Positions 27,207 through 35,754 of a stretch of 36,611 nucleotides of DNA are shown in pieces; the first letter of the stretch is position 1, and the number at the start of each line of letters is the position of its first letter. This DNA comes from Armatimonadota bacterium. Its GTDB lineage: Bacteria > Armatimonadota > Fimbriimonadia > Fimbriimonadales > ATM1. The translations under genes and the position numbers were made by a program. The notes under the pieces are model-generated. The model saw only the letters and a list, made by a program, of their open reading frames with translations, did no database searches and was not told the origin of the DNA. The stretch is taken from positions 1-36,611 of the forward strand of contig JAJPJR010000019.1 of NCBI GenBank assembly GCA_021324165.1, read 5' to 3'.

Positions 27207-27212
27207 TAAAAT
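27207..27212 (+). promoter_or_regulatory. candidate -10 box (TAAAAT) for the carboxylase gene, leaderless spacing
   Basis: TAAAAT is followed after 8 nt (CGCGGCTG) by the ATG at 27221, with no Shine-Dalgarno sequence between. No clear -35 is seen. Confidence 0.42.
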
Positions 27213-27220
27213 CGCGGCTG

Positions 27221-28810
27221 ATGCAGCCCCTTCGATCCACCGTTGACCCCAAGAGCGCGGAGTTCAAGGCGAACGCTGCTCATTACGAAACGTTGGTGAA
27301 CGCGCTCTGCTCCCTCCGGGCCAACGTGAGAGAAGGCGGACCCGAAAAGGCCCGCGCCCTGCACCAGGAAAGGGGCAAACTCACAGCCCGGCAGCGCATC
27401 GAGGCACTTCTCGACCCCGGCACTCCGTTTCTGGAAATCGGGATGCTCGCCGCAAACGGCCTTTATAACGACGAGGTGCCGAGCGCCGGGATCGTTGCGG
27501 GGGTGGGGCAGGTCTCCGGAAGAATCTGCGTGATCGCCGCAAACGACGCGACCGTGAAAGGCGGCACGTACTATCCGCTGACGATCCGCAAGCACCTGCG
27601 CGCGCAGGAGATCGCGCTGGAAAACCGCCTGCCTGCGATCTATCTTGTGGACAGTGGAGGCGTGTTCCTTCCCATGCAAAGCGAAGTGTTTCCCGACAAG
27701 GAGCATTTCGGAAGAATCTTTTATCAGCAGGCGCAGATGTCGGCATTGCGCATTCCGCAGATTTCAGTTGTGATGGGCATGTGTACGGCGGGCGGCGCCT
27801 ATATTCCGGCAATGAGCGATGAGAACATCATTGTGAAAGGAACGGGAACGATCTATCTTGCCGGACCTCCGCTGGTGAAAGCCGCAACGGGTGAAGAAGT
27901 TTCGGCAGAAGATTTGGGCGGCGGCGAAATGCATTCGCGCATCAGCGGCGTAACCGATCACCTGGCAGAAAACGACGAGCACGCGCTGGAGATTTGCAGA
28001 AGCGTGGTTGAAAACCTCGGAGCATCGCCGTCTTCGCAGCCTCCTTTCGAGATCGAAGAGCCTTTATACGCCGCTTCCGAAATCGAAGGCGTGGTTCCGA
28101 AAGATCCGCGCACGCCTTACGATTCGCGCGAACTGATCGCGCGGTTGGTTGACGGCTCTCGGTTCCATGAATTTAAATCCGGCTATGGCGCAACGCTGGT
28201 GTGCGGATTTGCGCGCTGGATGGGATATCAGGTGGGCATTCTTTCGAACAACGGGGTGCTTTTTTCGGAAAGCGCGTTGAAAGGCGCACATTTTATCGAA
28301 CTGTGCAGTCAGCGGGGGATTCCGCTTGTGTTTTTGCAAAACATCACCGGGTTTATGGTCGGAAAACGGTACGAACAAGGCGGCATCACGCGCGACGGCG
28401 CGAAGATGGTTCAGGCGGTTTCCACCGCGAGCGTTCCGAAAATCACCGTGATTGTGGGGAGCTCGCACGGGGCCGGGAACTACGCCATGTGCGGCAGGGC
28501 TTACGGGCCGCGGTTCCTTTTCAGCTGGCCGAATTCCAAAATCTCGGTGATGGGAGCCGAACAGGCCGCACAAGTGCTGATCACCATCAAAGAGATGAAA
28601 GGCGCGATTTCGGATGAAGAGAAGCGCGAGATCGGCGACCCGGTGCGCAGGCAGTACGAAGAGGAAGGCTCTCCTTATTACGCGACCGCGCGGCTGTGGG
28701 ACGACGGAATCATTCTTCCTTCTGAAACGCGCGCAACCGTGGGTATCTGCCTTGCCGCGGCAACTCAGGCGCCAGGCGAAGAAACGCGCTGGCCCGTGTT
28801 TAGAATGTAA
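27221..28810 (+). CDS. methylcrotonyl-CoA carboxylase beta (carboxyltransferase) subunit
   Basis: A 529-residue carboxyltransferase of the acyl-CoA carboxylase family. It transfers CO2 from biotin to 3-methylcrotonyl-CoA in leucine breakdown. Family marks: [17 protein letters not shown] near the N-terminus, [13 protein letters not shown] in the acyl-CoA site, ITGFMVG, and [17 protein letters not shown] with [11 protein letters not shown], which favours MCC over propionyl-CoA carboxylase. The biotin-carrying alpha subunit is not in the window. The ATG at 27221 is used; a TTG at 27179 is possible but lies before the -10 box. Confidence 0.9.
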   Translation: MQPLRSTVDPKSAEFKANAAHYETLVNALCSLRANVREGGPEKARALHQERGKLTARQRIEALLDPGTPFLEIGMLAANGLYNDEVPSAGIVAGVGQVSGRICVIAANDATVKGGTYYPLTIRKHLRAQEIALENRLPAIYLVDSGGVFLPMQSEVFPDKEHFGRIFYQQAQMSALRIPQISVVMGMCTAGGAYIPAMSDENIIVKGTGTIYLAGPPLVKAATGEEVSAEDLGGGEMHSRISGVTDHLAENDEHALEICRSVVENLGASPSSQPPFEIEEPLYAASEIEGVVPKDPRTPYDSRELIARLVDGSRFHEFKSGYGATLVCGFARWMGYQVGILSNNGVLFSESALKGAHFIELCSQRGIPLVFLQNITGFMVGKRYEQGGITRDGAKMVQAVSTASVPKITVIVGSSHGAGNYAMCGRAYGPRFLFSWPNSKISVMGAEQAAQVLITIKEMKGAISDEEKREIGDPVRRQYEEEGSPYYATARLWDDGIILPSETRATVGICLAAATQAPGEETRWPVFRM

Positions 28811-28817
28811 CAGCTTT

Positions 28818-29582
28818 ATGTCCTCACTATTGGTTGAAAAATCGGGCAGCGTTCTTCGCATCACGCTCAATCGCTCCGAAGTGCGCAACGCGTTCGATGA
28901 CAAGACGATCGCCGAACTCACCGACGCGTTCGCGAACGCAGATGCGCGCGCTGTGGTCCTGTCCGGCGCCGGCAAATCGTTCTGCGCAGGCGGCGATTTG
29001 GAATGGATGCGCCGCTCGATTGATCTTTCAGCCAGTGAAAACTTTGCGGACGCGATGGGCCTCGGCAAGATGTTTGAAACGATCAACAGCTGCCCATGCC
29101 CGGTGATCGGCAAAGTTCACGGAGCGGCATTCGGCGGCGGAGTCGGGTTGGCGTGTGTGTGCGACATCGTCGTGGCTTCGGAAGATGCCAAGTTCTGTTT
29201 CAGCGAAACCAAACTCGGCTTGGCGCCGGCGGTGATCGCCCCTTATGCGTTGCGCAGAATCGGCGAAGCAAATGCGCGAAGATATTTTCTTACAGCGGAA
29301 CTGATCGAAGCCGCCGATGCGAAGCGAATCGGTTTGGCGCATGAGGTCGTTGCGATGGAAAACCTCGATGCGACGGTCAACAAGATCATCGCTTCGATAC
29401 TCTCAAACGGTCCTAAGGCAGTTGCGACAGCGAAATCGCTGATCCGCTCAATCGGCAGTTCCGACCCGAACGACATCGCGCAGATGTGCGCCGAGGCGAT
29501 CTCGTCGCTTCGCGTTTCGCCGGAAGGTCAAGAGGGCGTGCGTGCTTTCTTAGAAAAGCGCAAGCCGAACTGGATCGAGTAA
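28818..29582 (+). CDS. enoyl-CoA hydratase/isomerase, probable methylglutaconyl-CoA hydratase
   Basis: A 254-residue crotonase-fold enzyme. The oxyanion-hole and active-site motifs are SFCAGGDLEWM and GAAFGGGVGLACVCD, with SETKLGLAPAVIAPY carrying the catalytic-type acid. This last stretch is typical of methylglutaconyl-CoA hydratases. It lies 7 bp after the MCC beta subunit, whose product (3-methylglutaconyl-CoA) would be its substrate, giving HMG-CoA. The longer frame upstream is an overlap with MCC. Confidence 0.87.
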   Translation: MSSLLVEKSGSVLRITLNRSEVRNAFDDKTIAELTDAFANADARAVVLSGAGKSFCAGGDLEWMRRSIDLSASENFADAMGLGKMFETINSCPCPVIGKVHGAAFGGGVGLACVCDIVVASEDAKFCFSETKLGLAPAVIAPYALRRIGEANARRYFLTAELIEAADAKRIGLAHEVVAMENLDATVNKIIASILSNGPKAVATAKSLIRSIGSSDPNDIAQMCAEAISSLRVSPEGQEGVRAFLEKRKPNWIE

Positions 29583-29585
29583 TTT
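29580..29585 (+). promoter_or_regulatory. possible -10 box (TAATTT) for the cupin gene
   Basis: TAATTT begins at the stop codon of the hydratase gene and ends 7 nt before the cupin ATG. It fits only the loose TANNNT pattern and there is no Shine-Dalgarno sequence. The cupin could equally be read from the upstream message. Confidence 0.25.
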
Positions 29586-29592
29586 ATCCGGC

Positions 29593-29955
29593 ATGCAGCC
29601 GAAAGTTTTCAATTGGGACGAGGTGTCCGCCGATTCTCCGATTTCGCTTCTTTCGCGAAGGATCATTCGCGGTCAACAGGCGATGGTCGCTCAGGTGACT
29701 TTGCAGAAGGGCTGTGTGATCAAAACGCACAGTCATGAGAACGAGCAGATCGCCGTGATTTTGTCGGGCCGGGCTCGATTCGGTCTTGGCGATGAACTAA
29801 GCGCCGATCGAACCGAAATCGAGTTGAGGGGCGGCAACGTTTTGGTTTTGGATTCTTGGCTTCCTCATTCGGTGGAGATTTTGGAAGACGCAGTGATCAT
29901 GGACATTTTTTCACCGCCTGCGGATCGGATGGGCGTAGATGATCAAAAGGAGTGA
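29593..29955 (+). CDS. small single-domain cupin protein
   Basis: A 120-residue cupin. Motif 1 is GCVIKTHSHENEQIAVILSG, with metal-type residues in HSHENE. Motif 2 is reduced to VLDSWLPHSVEI with one conserved His. A typical small metal-binding beta barrel; substrate unknown. It may be the last gene of the leucine-degradation operon (10 bp after the hydratase). Its last 110 bp are repeated at 31927-32036, the remains of a second, broken copy. Confidence 0.85.
   Translation: MQPKVFNWDEVSADSPISLLSRRIIRGQQAMVAQVTLQKGCVIKTHSHENEQIAVILSGRARFGLGDELSADRTEIELRGGNVLVLDSWLPHSVEILEDAVIMDIFSPPADRMGVDDQKE
29845..29954 (+). repeat. direct repeat, intact copy (cupin 3' end)
   Basis: Aligns without gaps to 31927-32036: 93 of 110 bases match (17 differences by hand count). 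Many differences fall at third codon positions, so the copies diverged while under protein selection. Confidence 0.85.
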
Positions 29956-29998
29956 CTGCTGCTTAGTTGGTCCAACGTGTGCGGACAAAAAGCCCGGA

Positions 29999-30655
29999 TC
30001 AGTTCTGAACGTTCGCATCGTCTGGAAGACCAGGAAGCGGACGACTTCGCGTTCTGTTCCCGCCGAATGTAACCGTTGCGGCGATACCATCGTTAGAGAA
30101 TCGAAAAGGCGGAGATTTTGTGATTAGTGAAGTCGGTGCGTTTCGCAGAATTATCATATTTGGCTTAATGTTTATTGATTCGAGATTTGCGCTTATCCGC
30201 AATCCTCTGCCTGACCACTTGACGGAACAATTGGATACCCGTTTCCATAATTCGTTGCCGTTCGTTAGTTCACGATGGTAAACGGCGGCGATGCCGGAGC
30301 CATCCAGAGAACCGAATTTATAATTCAATGTCCATACGACAACGAGAGACTGGATCGCCCGGTCACTGGGATCGTCGAAATAAGCTTCAACAGTCGTGGC
30401 CCCAGTTTGAAGAGTCAGCCCCCCGTTGAACTCGATTGCAACTTCGGCTTTTTTTTCAGTAACAATACACGTCGCGCTTTTGATGCGCAATTCTGCCGGC
30501 ACGTCGAGTTCTGTTTCTGACTTTGTGCCATGTGAATTTGGAATCCAGAGCTTCACTGTCGAACGGTTGCTGACGTTGGCCGATTGCTGACAGCACGCTG
30601 ATGTCAAGAGAACGGTTACCGATGTGCAAAAGAGCGATAAGTGCGATCTAATCAT
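29999..30655 (-). CDS. secreted or lipid-anchored protein of unknown function
   Basis: A 218-residue protein with an N-terminal export signal (SLFCTSVTVLLTSACCQQS). A lipoprotein cysteine is possible at TSAC, though the -3 position is Thr rather than Leu or Val. The rest looks beta-rich (alternating hydrophobic and polar residues), with no catalytic motif. The ATG at 30655 has AGGA 6 nt upstream; the longer frame is ignored. It lies 8 bp after the EF-hand gene, same strand, so the two form an operon. No family recognised. Confidence 0.7.
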   Translation of the reverse strand: MIRSHLSLFCTSVTVLLTSACCQQSANVSNRSTVKLWIPNSHGTKSETELDVPAELRIKSATCIVTEKKAEVAIEFNGGLTLQTGATTVEAYFDDPSDRAIQSLVVVWTLNYKFGSLDGSGIAAVYHRELTNGNELWKRVSNCSVKWSGRGLRISANLESINIKPNMIILRNAPTSLITKSPPFRFSNDGIAATVTFGGNRTRSRPLPGLPDDANVQN

Positions 30656-30663
30656 ATGGGTTC

Positions 30664-31857
30664 CTACGCTGTGTGCGAAAACTGGGCACAAATCGGTTCC
30701 GGTGAGGGCGGCCCCATCGGGTCGGGAAAGTCATGACCGACCCTACTTCCATGATCGTTCCACGGATAGAGAAGAGGGTTTCCAACCCATACTAACTCCC
30801 ATGGCTGGCCGTCGCCTCGCTGAACATACACGCGAAGACGGACTTCAATCGGCTTTGCCGAGTCGTAGACAAATCGGATCACCCACGCACCATTGTTATG
30901 AGGCTGCTGAACTTCCCAAACGACAACGAAAGAGCCATCCGGGCGCACGTAAACGTCGCCCTGATCCATTCCGCCAGGCAACGGGCATTGGCCTACCTGG
31001 TAGAGGATTTCGTTTGCATCCAATCGCCCGTTACCATTGAGGTCGCGTCCGATAAAAACGGCATATTCATCAAATCCAAACGGCAGGTCGATCACCCAAA
31101 CTCCGACTAGCCAATCTCCAGTGATCGGAGTGTCCGGCTCCAGATCATAGTCAGTTCGACCATCGCCGTTGACATCATCCTCGTCCCTCCATTTTGAAGG
31201 GTCACCTACTGGCGAGGTATCGGGAATCTGAATAGGCTTTCTTGCTTTTGGAAGTTCATAAGGAAATGGGAACCTGCCAGGTCTTCGAGGCGGAGTCCCT
31301 TGCTGCTGCTGGACCTTCAATGAAACGAGAGAATCACTCACGTTTATTTCAGTTAGCTCGGACGGCAAGTATCGCGATGCCGTCCAGACGAGATAAGACG
31401 CGCCGATTTGCGTGAATGACAGTATGAACGTCACACTTGTTCCAGATATCTCTGGCGTCAGTTGAGCGATTGTTGACTTCGTTCTTAAATCGACGAGCCA
31501 CGCAGTGCCGTTTTGGAAAACATTAGAGACGCCGTCGCCGCCTGCTGGCAGGTACAAAATGCCGAGTGTGTATGGATCGGTGACATAGGGACTCGCGAAG
31601 AATAATTCGACGGCCCAACGACCCGTTCGATTCGCTGGAGGAGCTTCCTTCATAGAAACTGTAATCCGGGTTTGGCCTGCTGGCGTTACAGTTATTGACG
31701 TTCCTGAAATCATCGCATAGTCGGGAACATCGAAACTAACAGGATCCATCGACGGTGGGTACGGAACGGTGTGGACTTCTGAGGAAATGGCGCCGGCAGC
31801 GAACATCCAGCAGAATGCCGATGAGCAGAGCAGATTTGTTGCGCGTGTCCAGTTCAT
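30664..31857 (-). CDS. secreted protein with two EF-hand-type calcium loops, unknown function
   Basis: A 397-residue exported protein (signal about 1-25, ending AAGAISSE). Residues 40-180 look like a beta domain. A Pro-rich linker (188-215) follows. Two calcium-loop sequences are visible: DVNGDGRTDYDL (228-239) and DLNGNGRLDANE (272-283), the dockerin/EF-hand pattern. The C-terminal part is again beta-rich with several tryptophans (VVVWEV, PWELVW). The ATG at 31857 is 9 nt after a perfect TATAAT. Probably an extracellular, calcium-stabilised protein. No family recognised. Confidence 0.75.
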   Translation of the reverse strand: MNWTRATNLLCSSAFCWMFAAGAISSEVHTVPYPPSMDPVSFDVPDYAMISGTSITVTPAGQTRITVSMKEAPPANRTGRWAVELFFASPYVTDPYTLGILYLPAGGDGVSNVFQNGTAWLVDLRTKSTIAQLTPEISGTSVTFILSFTQIGASYLVWTASRYLPSELTEINVSDSLVSLKVQQQQGTPPRRPGRFPFPYELPKARKPIQIPDTSPVGDPSKWRDEDDVNGDGRTDYDLEPDTPITGDWLVGVWVIDLPFGFDEYAVFIGRDLNGNGRLDANEILYQVGQCPLPGGMDQGDVYVRPDGSFVVVWEVQQPHNNGAWVIRFVYDSAKPIEVRLRVYVQRGDGQPWELVWVGNPLLYPWNDHGSRVGHDFPDPMGPPSPEPICAQFSHTA

Positions 31858-31866
31858 ATCACTATT

Positions 31867-31872
31867 ATTATA
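31867..31872 (-). promoter_or_regulatory. perfect TATAAT -10 box for the EF-hand gene, leaderless spacing
   Basis: On the minus strand TATAAT is followed after exactly 9 nt by the ATG at 31857, the same spacing as at the 81-aa gene (6501-6506). The -35 region is poor. It lies inside the insert, close to its right edge. Confidence 0.55.
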
Positions 31873-31917
31873 CCGAGAAGTTGGCCACGGCAGACTTCCC
31901 ACTCAACGTGCACAAGC

Positions 31918-32037
31918 GGAGGTTTAGTTTTGGATTCTTGGCTCCCTCATTCCGTTGAGATTGTGGAAGATGCGGTGATCATGCACATTTTTGCACCGCC
32001 ATCAGACCGTATGGGCGTGGACGATCAGAAAGAGTGG
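31918..32037 (+). pseudogene. remnant of a second cupin gene (3' end only)
   Basis: Codes for VLDSWLPHSVEI and MGVDDQKE in frame, matching the last 37 residues of the intact cupin at 29593-29955, with no start or N-terminal two thirds. Similarity stops abruptly at about 31917, where the AT-richer insert begins. The stop codon is changed to TGG. It ends directly against the stop of the H-X9-DG gene on the other strand. It is not expected to make a functional protein. Confidence 0.85.
31927..32036 (+). repeat. direct repeat, broken copy (cupin 3' end)
   Basis: Partner of 29845-29954 at an offset of 2082 bp, 93 of 110 bases identical with no gaps. Confidence 0.85.
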
Positions 32038-32592
32038 TCAGTTTTTGGAAACCGGGCCCGCGTGCCCATCGGCATAAACCGCCGCGTTGCCGTTTGCGCG
32101 CGGCGGATCGGGAAGCGATTCGAGCGGCGTTTCGTCAAACGCGTTCCGCTCGGTTTTGGTGCTGTCGTAAATGCAGGGCGTTTTTTCGGGCGATCTTATT
32201 TCGGTCCGGCTTTTAGAAGAAAGCTGCCCGTTAAATGCAAACCCATATTTGTCGGTTGTGTTTTCAAATTCCGGCGCGCGGAGTTTTTTTCTGGTTTCCG
32301 AATCGTCCATGTCGGCTGTGTGCATATATTTTTCGAGTTCGTCAACCCAACGGTCTTTGGGGGGATAGCAGTCGTTAGTTTCCAAATAAATCGAGAGCGC
32401 GGTGCCCACCGCTTTCAGGTTTTGCATCGAAGATGTGGAAGAGAACGTGCGTTTGGGCGCGCACTGAATTTCGAGCCATTTTGGAATCAGCCCCAAAAAC
32501 CCTTTGCCGATGACCGCCGCAAGAAGCGCCAGAACCGCCACTGGCAGCCAAAATCTCCAGAGCCATTTTCGTCGGCCTCGGTTGTTGTTCAT
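32038..32592 (-). CDS. H-X9-DG/DUF1559-like protein without a prepilin leader
   Basis: A 184-residue protein with one membrane helix (about 12-38). The stretch SSMQNLKAVGTALSIYLETNDCYPP is the conserved core that follows the helix in DUF1559-type pseudopilins, and the end AVYADGHAG matches the H-X9-DG tail. The N-terminus has no GFTLIE-type prepilin peptidase site, so it may not be assembled into a pilus. It starts one base after the mannosidase stop and is co-transcribed with it. Confidence 0.72.
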   Translation of the reverse strand: MNNNRGRRKWLWRFWLPVAVLALLAAVIGKGFLGLIPKWLEIQCAPKRTFSSTSSMQNLKAVGTALSIYLETNDCYPPKDRWVDELEKYMHTADMDDSETRKKLRAPEFENTTDKYGFAFNGQLSSKSRTEIRSPEKTPCIYDSTKTERNAFDETPLESLPDPPRANGNAAVYADGHAGPVSKN

Positions 32593-32593
32593 A

Positions 32594-35500
32594 TTACAAA
32601 ACGAATTTTATCGTAAGAATCTCAAACGGTGCGAAGTCGAACTCCACCACCCCGCCGCGCACTTCCAACTGTTCGATTTCGCTTTCCATCAGATCGCACA
32701 AGAACGCGCGTTTGAATTTGCGGGCGATTTTGAGCGCTGCTCTGCCCCGCGCGTTGTGACACTCGTACAAACGGACGATGATGTCGTTCCCGTCTTCCGA
32801 TTTTTTCACGCTTTCGATCACGATGTCGCAGTCGCTGCACTCCACGAACGGCTGCAGCGCAGGTGCTGCGCCTTCATGCTTTCCCACAAACCGCCATCTG
32901 AGAGGAAGGTTCAGTGCATAAGCCGCCTGCACCACCCCCGACCAGTTGTACGATCCGTAATGCGGCAGCAGCGCATAACTAAACTTGTGAATCCCCATAT
33001 CGCATTCGGGGTCGGGAGATTTCGGCGAGCGGAGCAGCGTCATGCGCATGGTGTTTCCGAGCACATCGAAACCGTACTTCGAGTCGTTGAGCAGTGCAAC
33101 GCCGTGATCGCCTTCGCTCAGGTCAATCCATTTTTGCGCGCAGACTTCAAACCGTGCCATGTCCCAGGTTGTGTTTCTGTGTGTGGGCCTTTCCACATTG
33201 CCGAACTGAATCTCAAACGTCGCTCTGTTGCAATGCACATTCACAGGAAAAGCCACTTTCAGCATCTTGTTTGACTCGCGCCAGTCCACCATCGTGTCGA
33301 ACCGGATTCCTGGCGTGGGTCCCAAACTGATGCGCTGAACGATGCGGCTTTCGCCGAACCGTTTTTCCACTTCGATCGCGGCGCGCACCGGCCCGCGTTC
33401 TACGATCTCTTCCCTTTCGCACCGAATCAGATCGTGGCCGGTTTCCAGGGCGTAGATGTCCACGTCCCACGCGTCCCAAAACAACGGCACATCATCAAAG
33501 ATTTGGAAAAGATTTGCGAGTTTGCCGGGTTCGACGTATTCGGTTTGGTCTTCCAACGAGAGAATGCTGGTGATGTTTCCGTGGCCGTCGAACTGCACGC
33601 CCCACGTGTCGTTTTCGAGCCGGCGCTGCGTGGCTTTCAGGCGCGGCTTTGCGGGAAACGGCTCTTTGCGAAAATCCGCGATGCACACAGAGCCGAGGGC
33701 GGCCTCGGGCGTTTTGAAAATCCAATACTTTTCGCCGAACTCCTCGATCATCTGCACCGGGAGCGTTTCTTCTCCGCAAATCAAGTGCGTGGGCGCCGCG
33801 CCTTTGGGAGCGCGGATTCTGGCTTCGGTACTGACGTCTGCAGACGTGAACATCGCGCACGGCTTCTGCGTTTTGGAGGTGTCCAACGTTTCGGAATGGC
33901 GGTCCAAACAGCCTTGAATCATTTTGCCTGCCGCATCCAAAACGTGCGCATAATCTTTTTGACTGTCGCGATACACCTCGGTTACCGAGCTTCCCGGAAG
34001 GATATCATGAAACTGATTCAGCAGAACAAGCTTCCAAAGTTTTTGAATCTCATCTCCTGGATAGTGCGTCGGGAACTTCGGGCCGAACGCGCAGAGCCAC
34101 TCCAGATCGCGCAGCGCGAATTCGCATTCCCGATTCTGTTTTTTGGTCTTGGCCTGAGATGTGTATGTTCCGCGGTGCAGTTCGAAATAAAGTTCACCGA
34201 CCCAACTCTGCAAGTCTTTGCTTTTTGCACGGGCCTCTTCGAAGAACTCTGCCGCTTTGCGCCATTCTATTTGGGGCATGCTGGTAGCGCGGGAGGCGCG
34301 CATCAGCATTTCGATGTTTTCGGCGGTCGGCCCGCCGCCGCCGTCTCCTTGGCCGAAAATGTAAAGCCCGAAATCGGAGCGCGCGTGGTCGCGGTTCGCG
34401 GTCAGATGTTTGCGAAGCTGGGCTGGGTCGCAGTCGCCCGTATAGGTGTCCGACGGCGGAAAATGCGTCCAGATTCTGCTTCCGTCAATCCCTTCCCACC
34501 AGAACGTGTTATGAGGAAACTTGTTAAACTGGTTCCACGAAATCTTTTGCGTAACGAACTGTTCGATGCCCGCTTTTTTCATGATCTGCGGCAGCGCCGC
34601 CGAATACCCGAAGCAGTCGGGCAGCCACAACGTTTTCGAATCGGTGTCCAGTTTTTTTGCGAAATACCTCTTGCCGTACAGTATCTGCCGGACGAGCGAT
34701 TCGCCGTTCGGGATGTTCGTATCGCATTCGATCCACAAACTTCCGATCGGCTCCCACTGGTTTTTGGCGATTTTCTGTTTGACGCGTTCGAACAGTTTCG
34801 GATGCTGCTGCTCCAGCCATTCATACTGTGCGGGCTGGCTGTGAACAAACACGTAATCGGGATACTGATCCATCAGCGCGAGTTGAATGGCGGTTGTGTG
34901 CGCCATCTTTTTCATGGTGATGTCGAGCGGCCAAAGCCACGCCGTATCAAGGTGCGCATGTCCCAACGGCGTGACGGAGTGATAACGATCAACCCGCCGG
35001 GCGGCAGTGGCTTCTTTGACCGATTTTTTTGCGCTTTGCAAACTTTCCCGCTTTGCGGGGTTGAAGATGTTGGCGGCGTCGTTCAAACCGCGAAGCAGGT
35101 GCTCTCGTGCGGCGTCGCCTTCAGGAAGGTTTTTCATCAAAAGAAACGCAAACTGAACGTCGAGCCAAAACTCCCACAAATCCAGATCGATGCAGCGGAG
35201 TTCGGCGGTCTCGAATCGGAACGGCTGTTCGGCGCGCGGCGGCGGAGTTCCGTGCACCCGAACGTCCGGGTTGCCTCCATACGCCTCGATCATTAAATCA
35301 ACTTTTTCTCCGCCGCGGGCCGCTTTGGCGATCCGGAACAGGCTGTGCTCGCTGTCCAGCCCCCAAACGGGTTGGTTGGACTTCCAGATCGTGCGCTCGC
35401 CGCCCAGTTCAAGCACGGCGGCTACGGTTTTCCCGCCCCACGATCGGGGAACCGTTCCAGTCGCGCGAAACCAGACGGTGCGGTACGCCGGCCCCCAGGC

Positions 35501-35671
35501 AAAGCCGGGGCTCACGGGCTTCCACGGCCCCGAAACGGCGGCCTGCTGACTCGGGTGCGGAACCGCGCAGAACTCGATCCCAAGGGGGCTGGGCTCGCCC
35601 AGAAACGCCTGTTTCAGCGTCCGCACCAGCATCTCGATTCGGCGCTCGGTGATCTCACGGTGCTTCTGCAT
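32594..35671 (-). CDS. GH38 family alpha-mannosidase
   Basis: A 1025-residue glycoside hydrolase of family 38, which cleaves alpha-mannosides using a bound zinc. Visible motifs (numbering from this start): GHAHLDTAW with metal ligands H240 and D242, LPDCFGYS with the nucleophile Asp at about 352, and GQGDGGGGPT, the third conserved loop. N-terminal and C-terminal beta domains flank the catalytic barrel as in bacterial members. No signal peptide, so cytoplasmic use of imported mannosides is likely. The ATG at 35671 opens with KHREITERRIEML, like relatives; an ATG at 35719 would add 16 residues. Confidence 0.93.
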   Translation of the reverse strand: MQKHREITERRIEMLVRTLKQAFLGEPSPLGIEFCAVPHPSQQAAVSGPWKPVSPGFAWGPAYRTVWFRATGTVPRSWGGKTVAAVLELGGERTIWKSNQPVWGLDSEHSLFRIAKAARGGEKVDLMIEAYGGNPDVRVHGTPPPRAEQPFRFETAELRCIDLDLWEFWLDVQFAFLLMKNLPEGDAAREHLLRGLNDAANIFNPAKRESLQSAKKSVKEATAARRVDRYHSVTPLGHAHLDTAWLWPLDITMKKMAHTTAIQLALMDQYPDYVFVHSQPAQYEWLEQQHPKLFERVKQKIAKNQWEPIGSLWIECDTNIPNGESLVRQILYGKRYFAKKLDTDSKTLWLPDCFGYSAALPQIMKKAGIEQFVTQKISWNQFNKFPHNTFWWEGIDGSRIWTHFPPSDTYTGDCDPAQLRKHLTANRDHARSDFGLYIFGQGDGGGGPTAENIEMLMRASRATSMPQIEWRKAAEFFEEARAKSKDLQSWVGELYFELHRGTYTSQAKTKKQNRECEFALRDLEWLCAFGPKFPTHYPGDEIQKLWKLVLLNQFHDILPGSSVTEVYRDSQKDYAHVLDAAGKMIQGCLDRHSETLDTSKTQKPCAMFTSADVSTEARIRAPKGAAPTHLICGEETLPVQMIEEFGEKYWIFKTPEAALGSVCIADFRKEPFPAKPRLKATQRRLENDTWGVQFDGHGNITSILSLEDQTEYVEPGKLANLFQIFDDVPLFWDAWDVDIYALETGHDLIRCEREEIVERGPVRAAIEVEKRFGESRIVQRISLGPTPGIRFDTMVDWRESNKMLKVAFPVNVHCNRATFEIQFGNVERPTHRNTTWDMARFEVCAQKWIDLSEGDHGVALLNDSKYGFDVLGNTMRMTLLRSPKSPDPECDMGIHKFSYALLPHYGSYNWSGVVQAAYALNLPLRWRFVGKHEGAAPALQPFVECSDCDIVIESVKKSEDGNDIIVRLYECHNARGRAALKIARKFKRAFLCDLMESEIEQLEVRGGVVEFDFAPFEILTIKFVL

Positions 35672-35741
35672 GGAAATGGGGCTTGGTAAAGTTCGCCGCA
35701 CACAGCCCGTTTCCTGCATCTCGCGAACCGCCGAACTCGTC

Positions 35742-35747
35742 TATAAT
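35742..35747 (+). promoter_or_regulatory. perfect TATAAT -10 box upstream of the dprA-like gene
   Basis: TATAAT in an AT-rich patch between the divergent mannosidase and dprA-like genes. It ends 7 nt before ATC (35755), which is in frame with the DprA N-terminus. The -35 is weak. Confidence 0.5.
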
Positions 35748-35754
35748 TTTATAT

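Larger units (their letters stand above)
29956..31917. other. AT-richer insert carrying two secreted-protein genes, bounded by cupin repeats
   Basis: The stretch between the cupin copies is visibly richer in A and T than its flanks and holds two minus-strand genes plus their promoter, forming a self-contained unit. Short shared words occur at both ends: AGTTGG (29965 and 31879) and CAACGTG (29973 and 31904). No transposase, integrase or terminal inverted repeat is seen. It may be an acquired piece or a product of gene duplication and rearrangement. Confidence 0.45.

Noticed and set aside
29956-31917. Insertion sequence or transposon
   Set aside because: No transposase or integrase frame and no terminal inverted repeats were found. 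The flanking repeats are diverged coding sequence, not a short target duplication.
31930-32616. 228-residue plus-strand frame starting with a cupin-like sequence
   Set aside because: Only the first 37 residues are cupin-derived. The rest is antisense to the H-X9-DG gene because the remnant lost its stop codon.
33434-35296. 620-residue open frame on the plus strand opposite the GH38 mannosidase
   Set aside because: A shadow of a highly conserved enzyme. Composition is that of a reverse-complemented coding frame, with no plausible domain.
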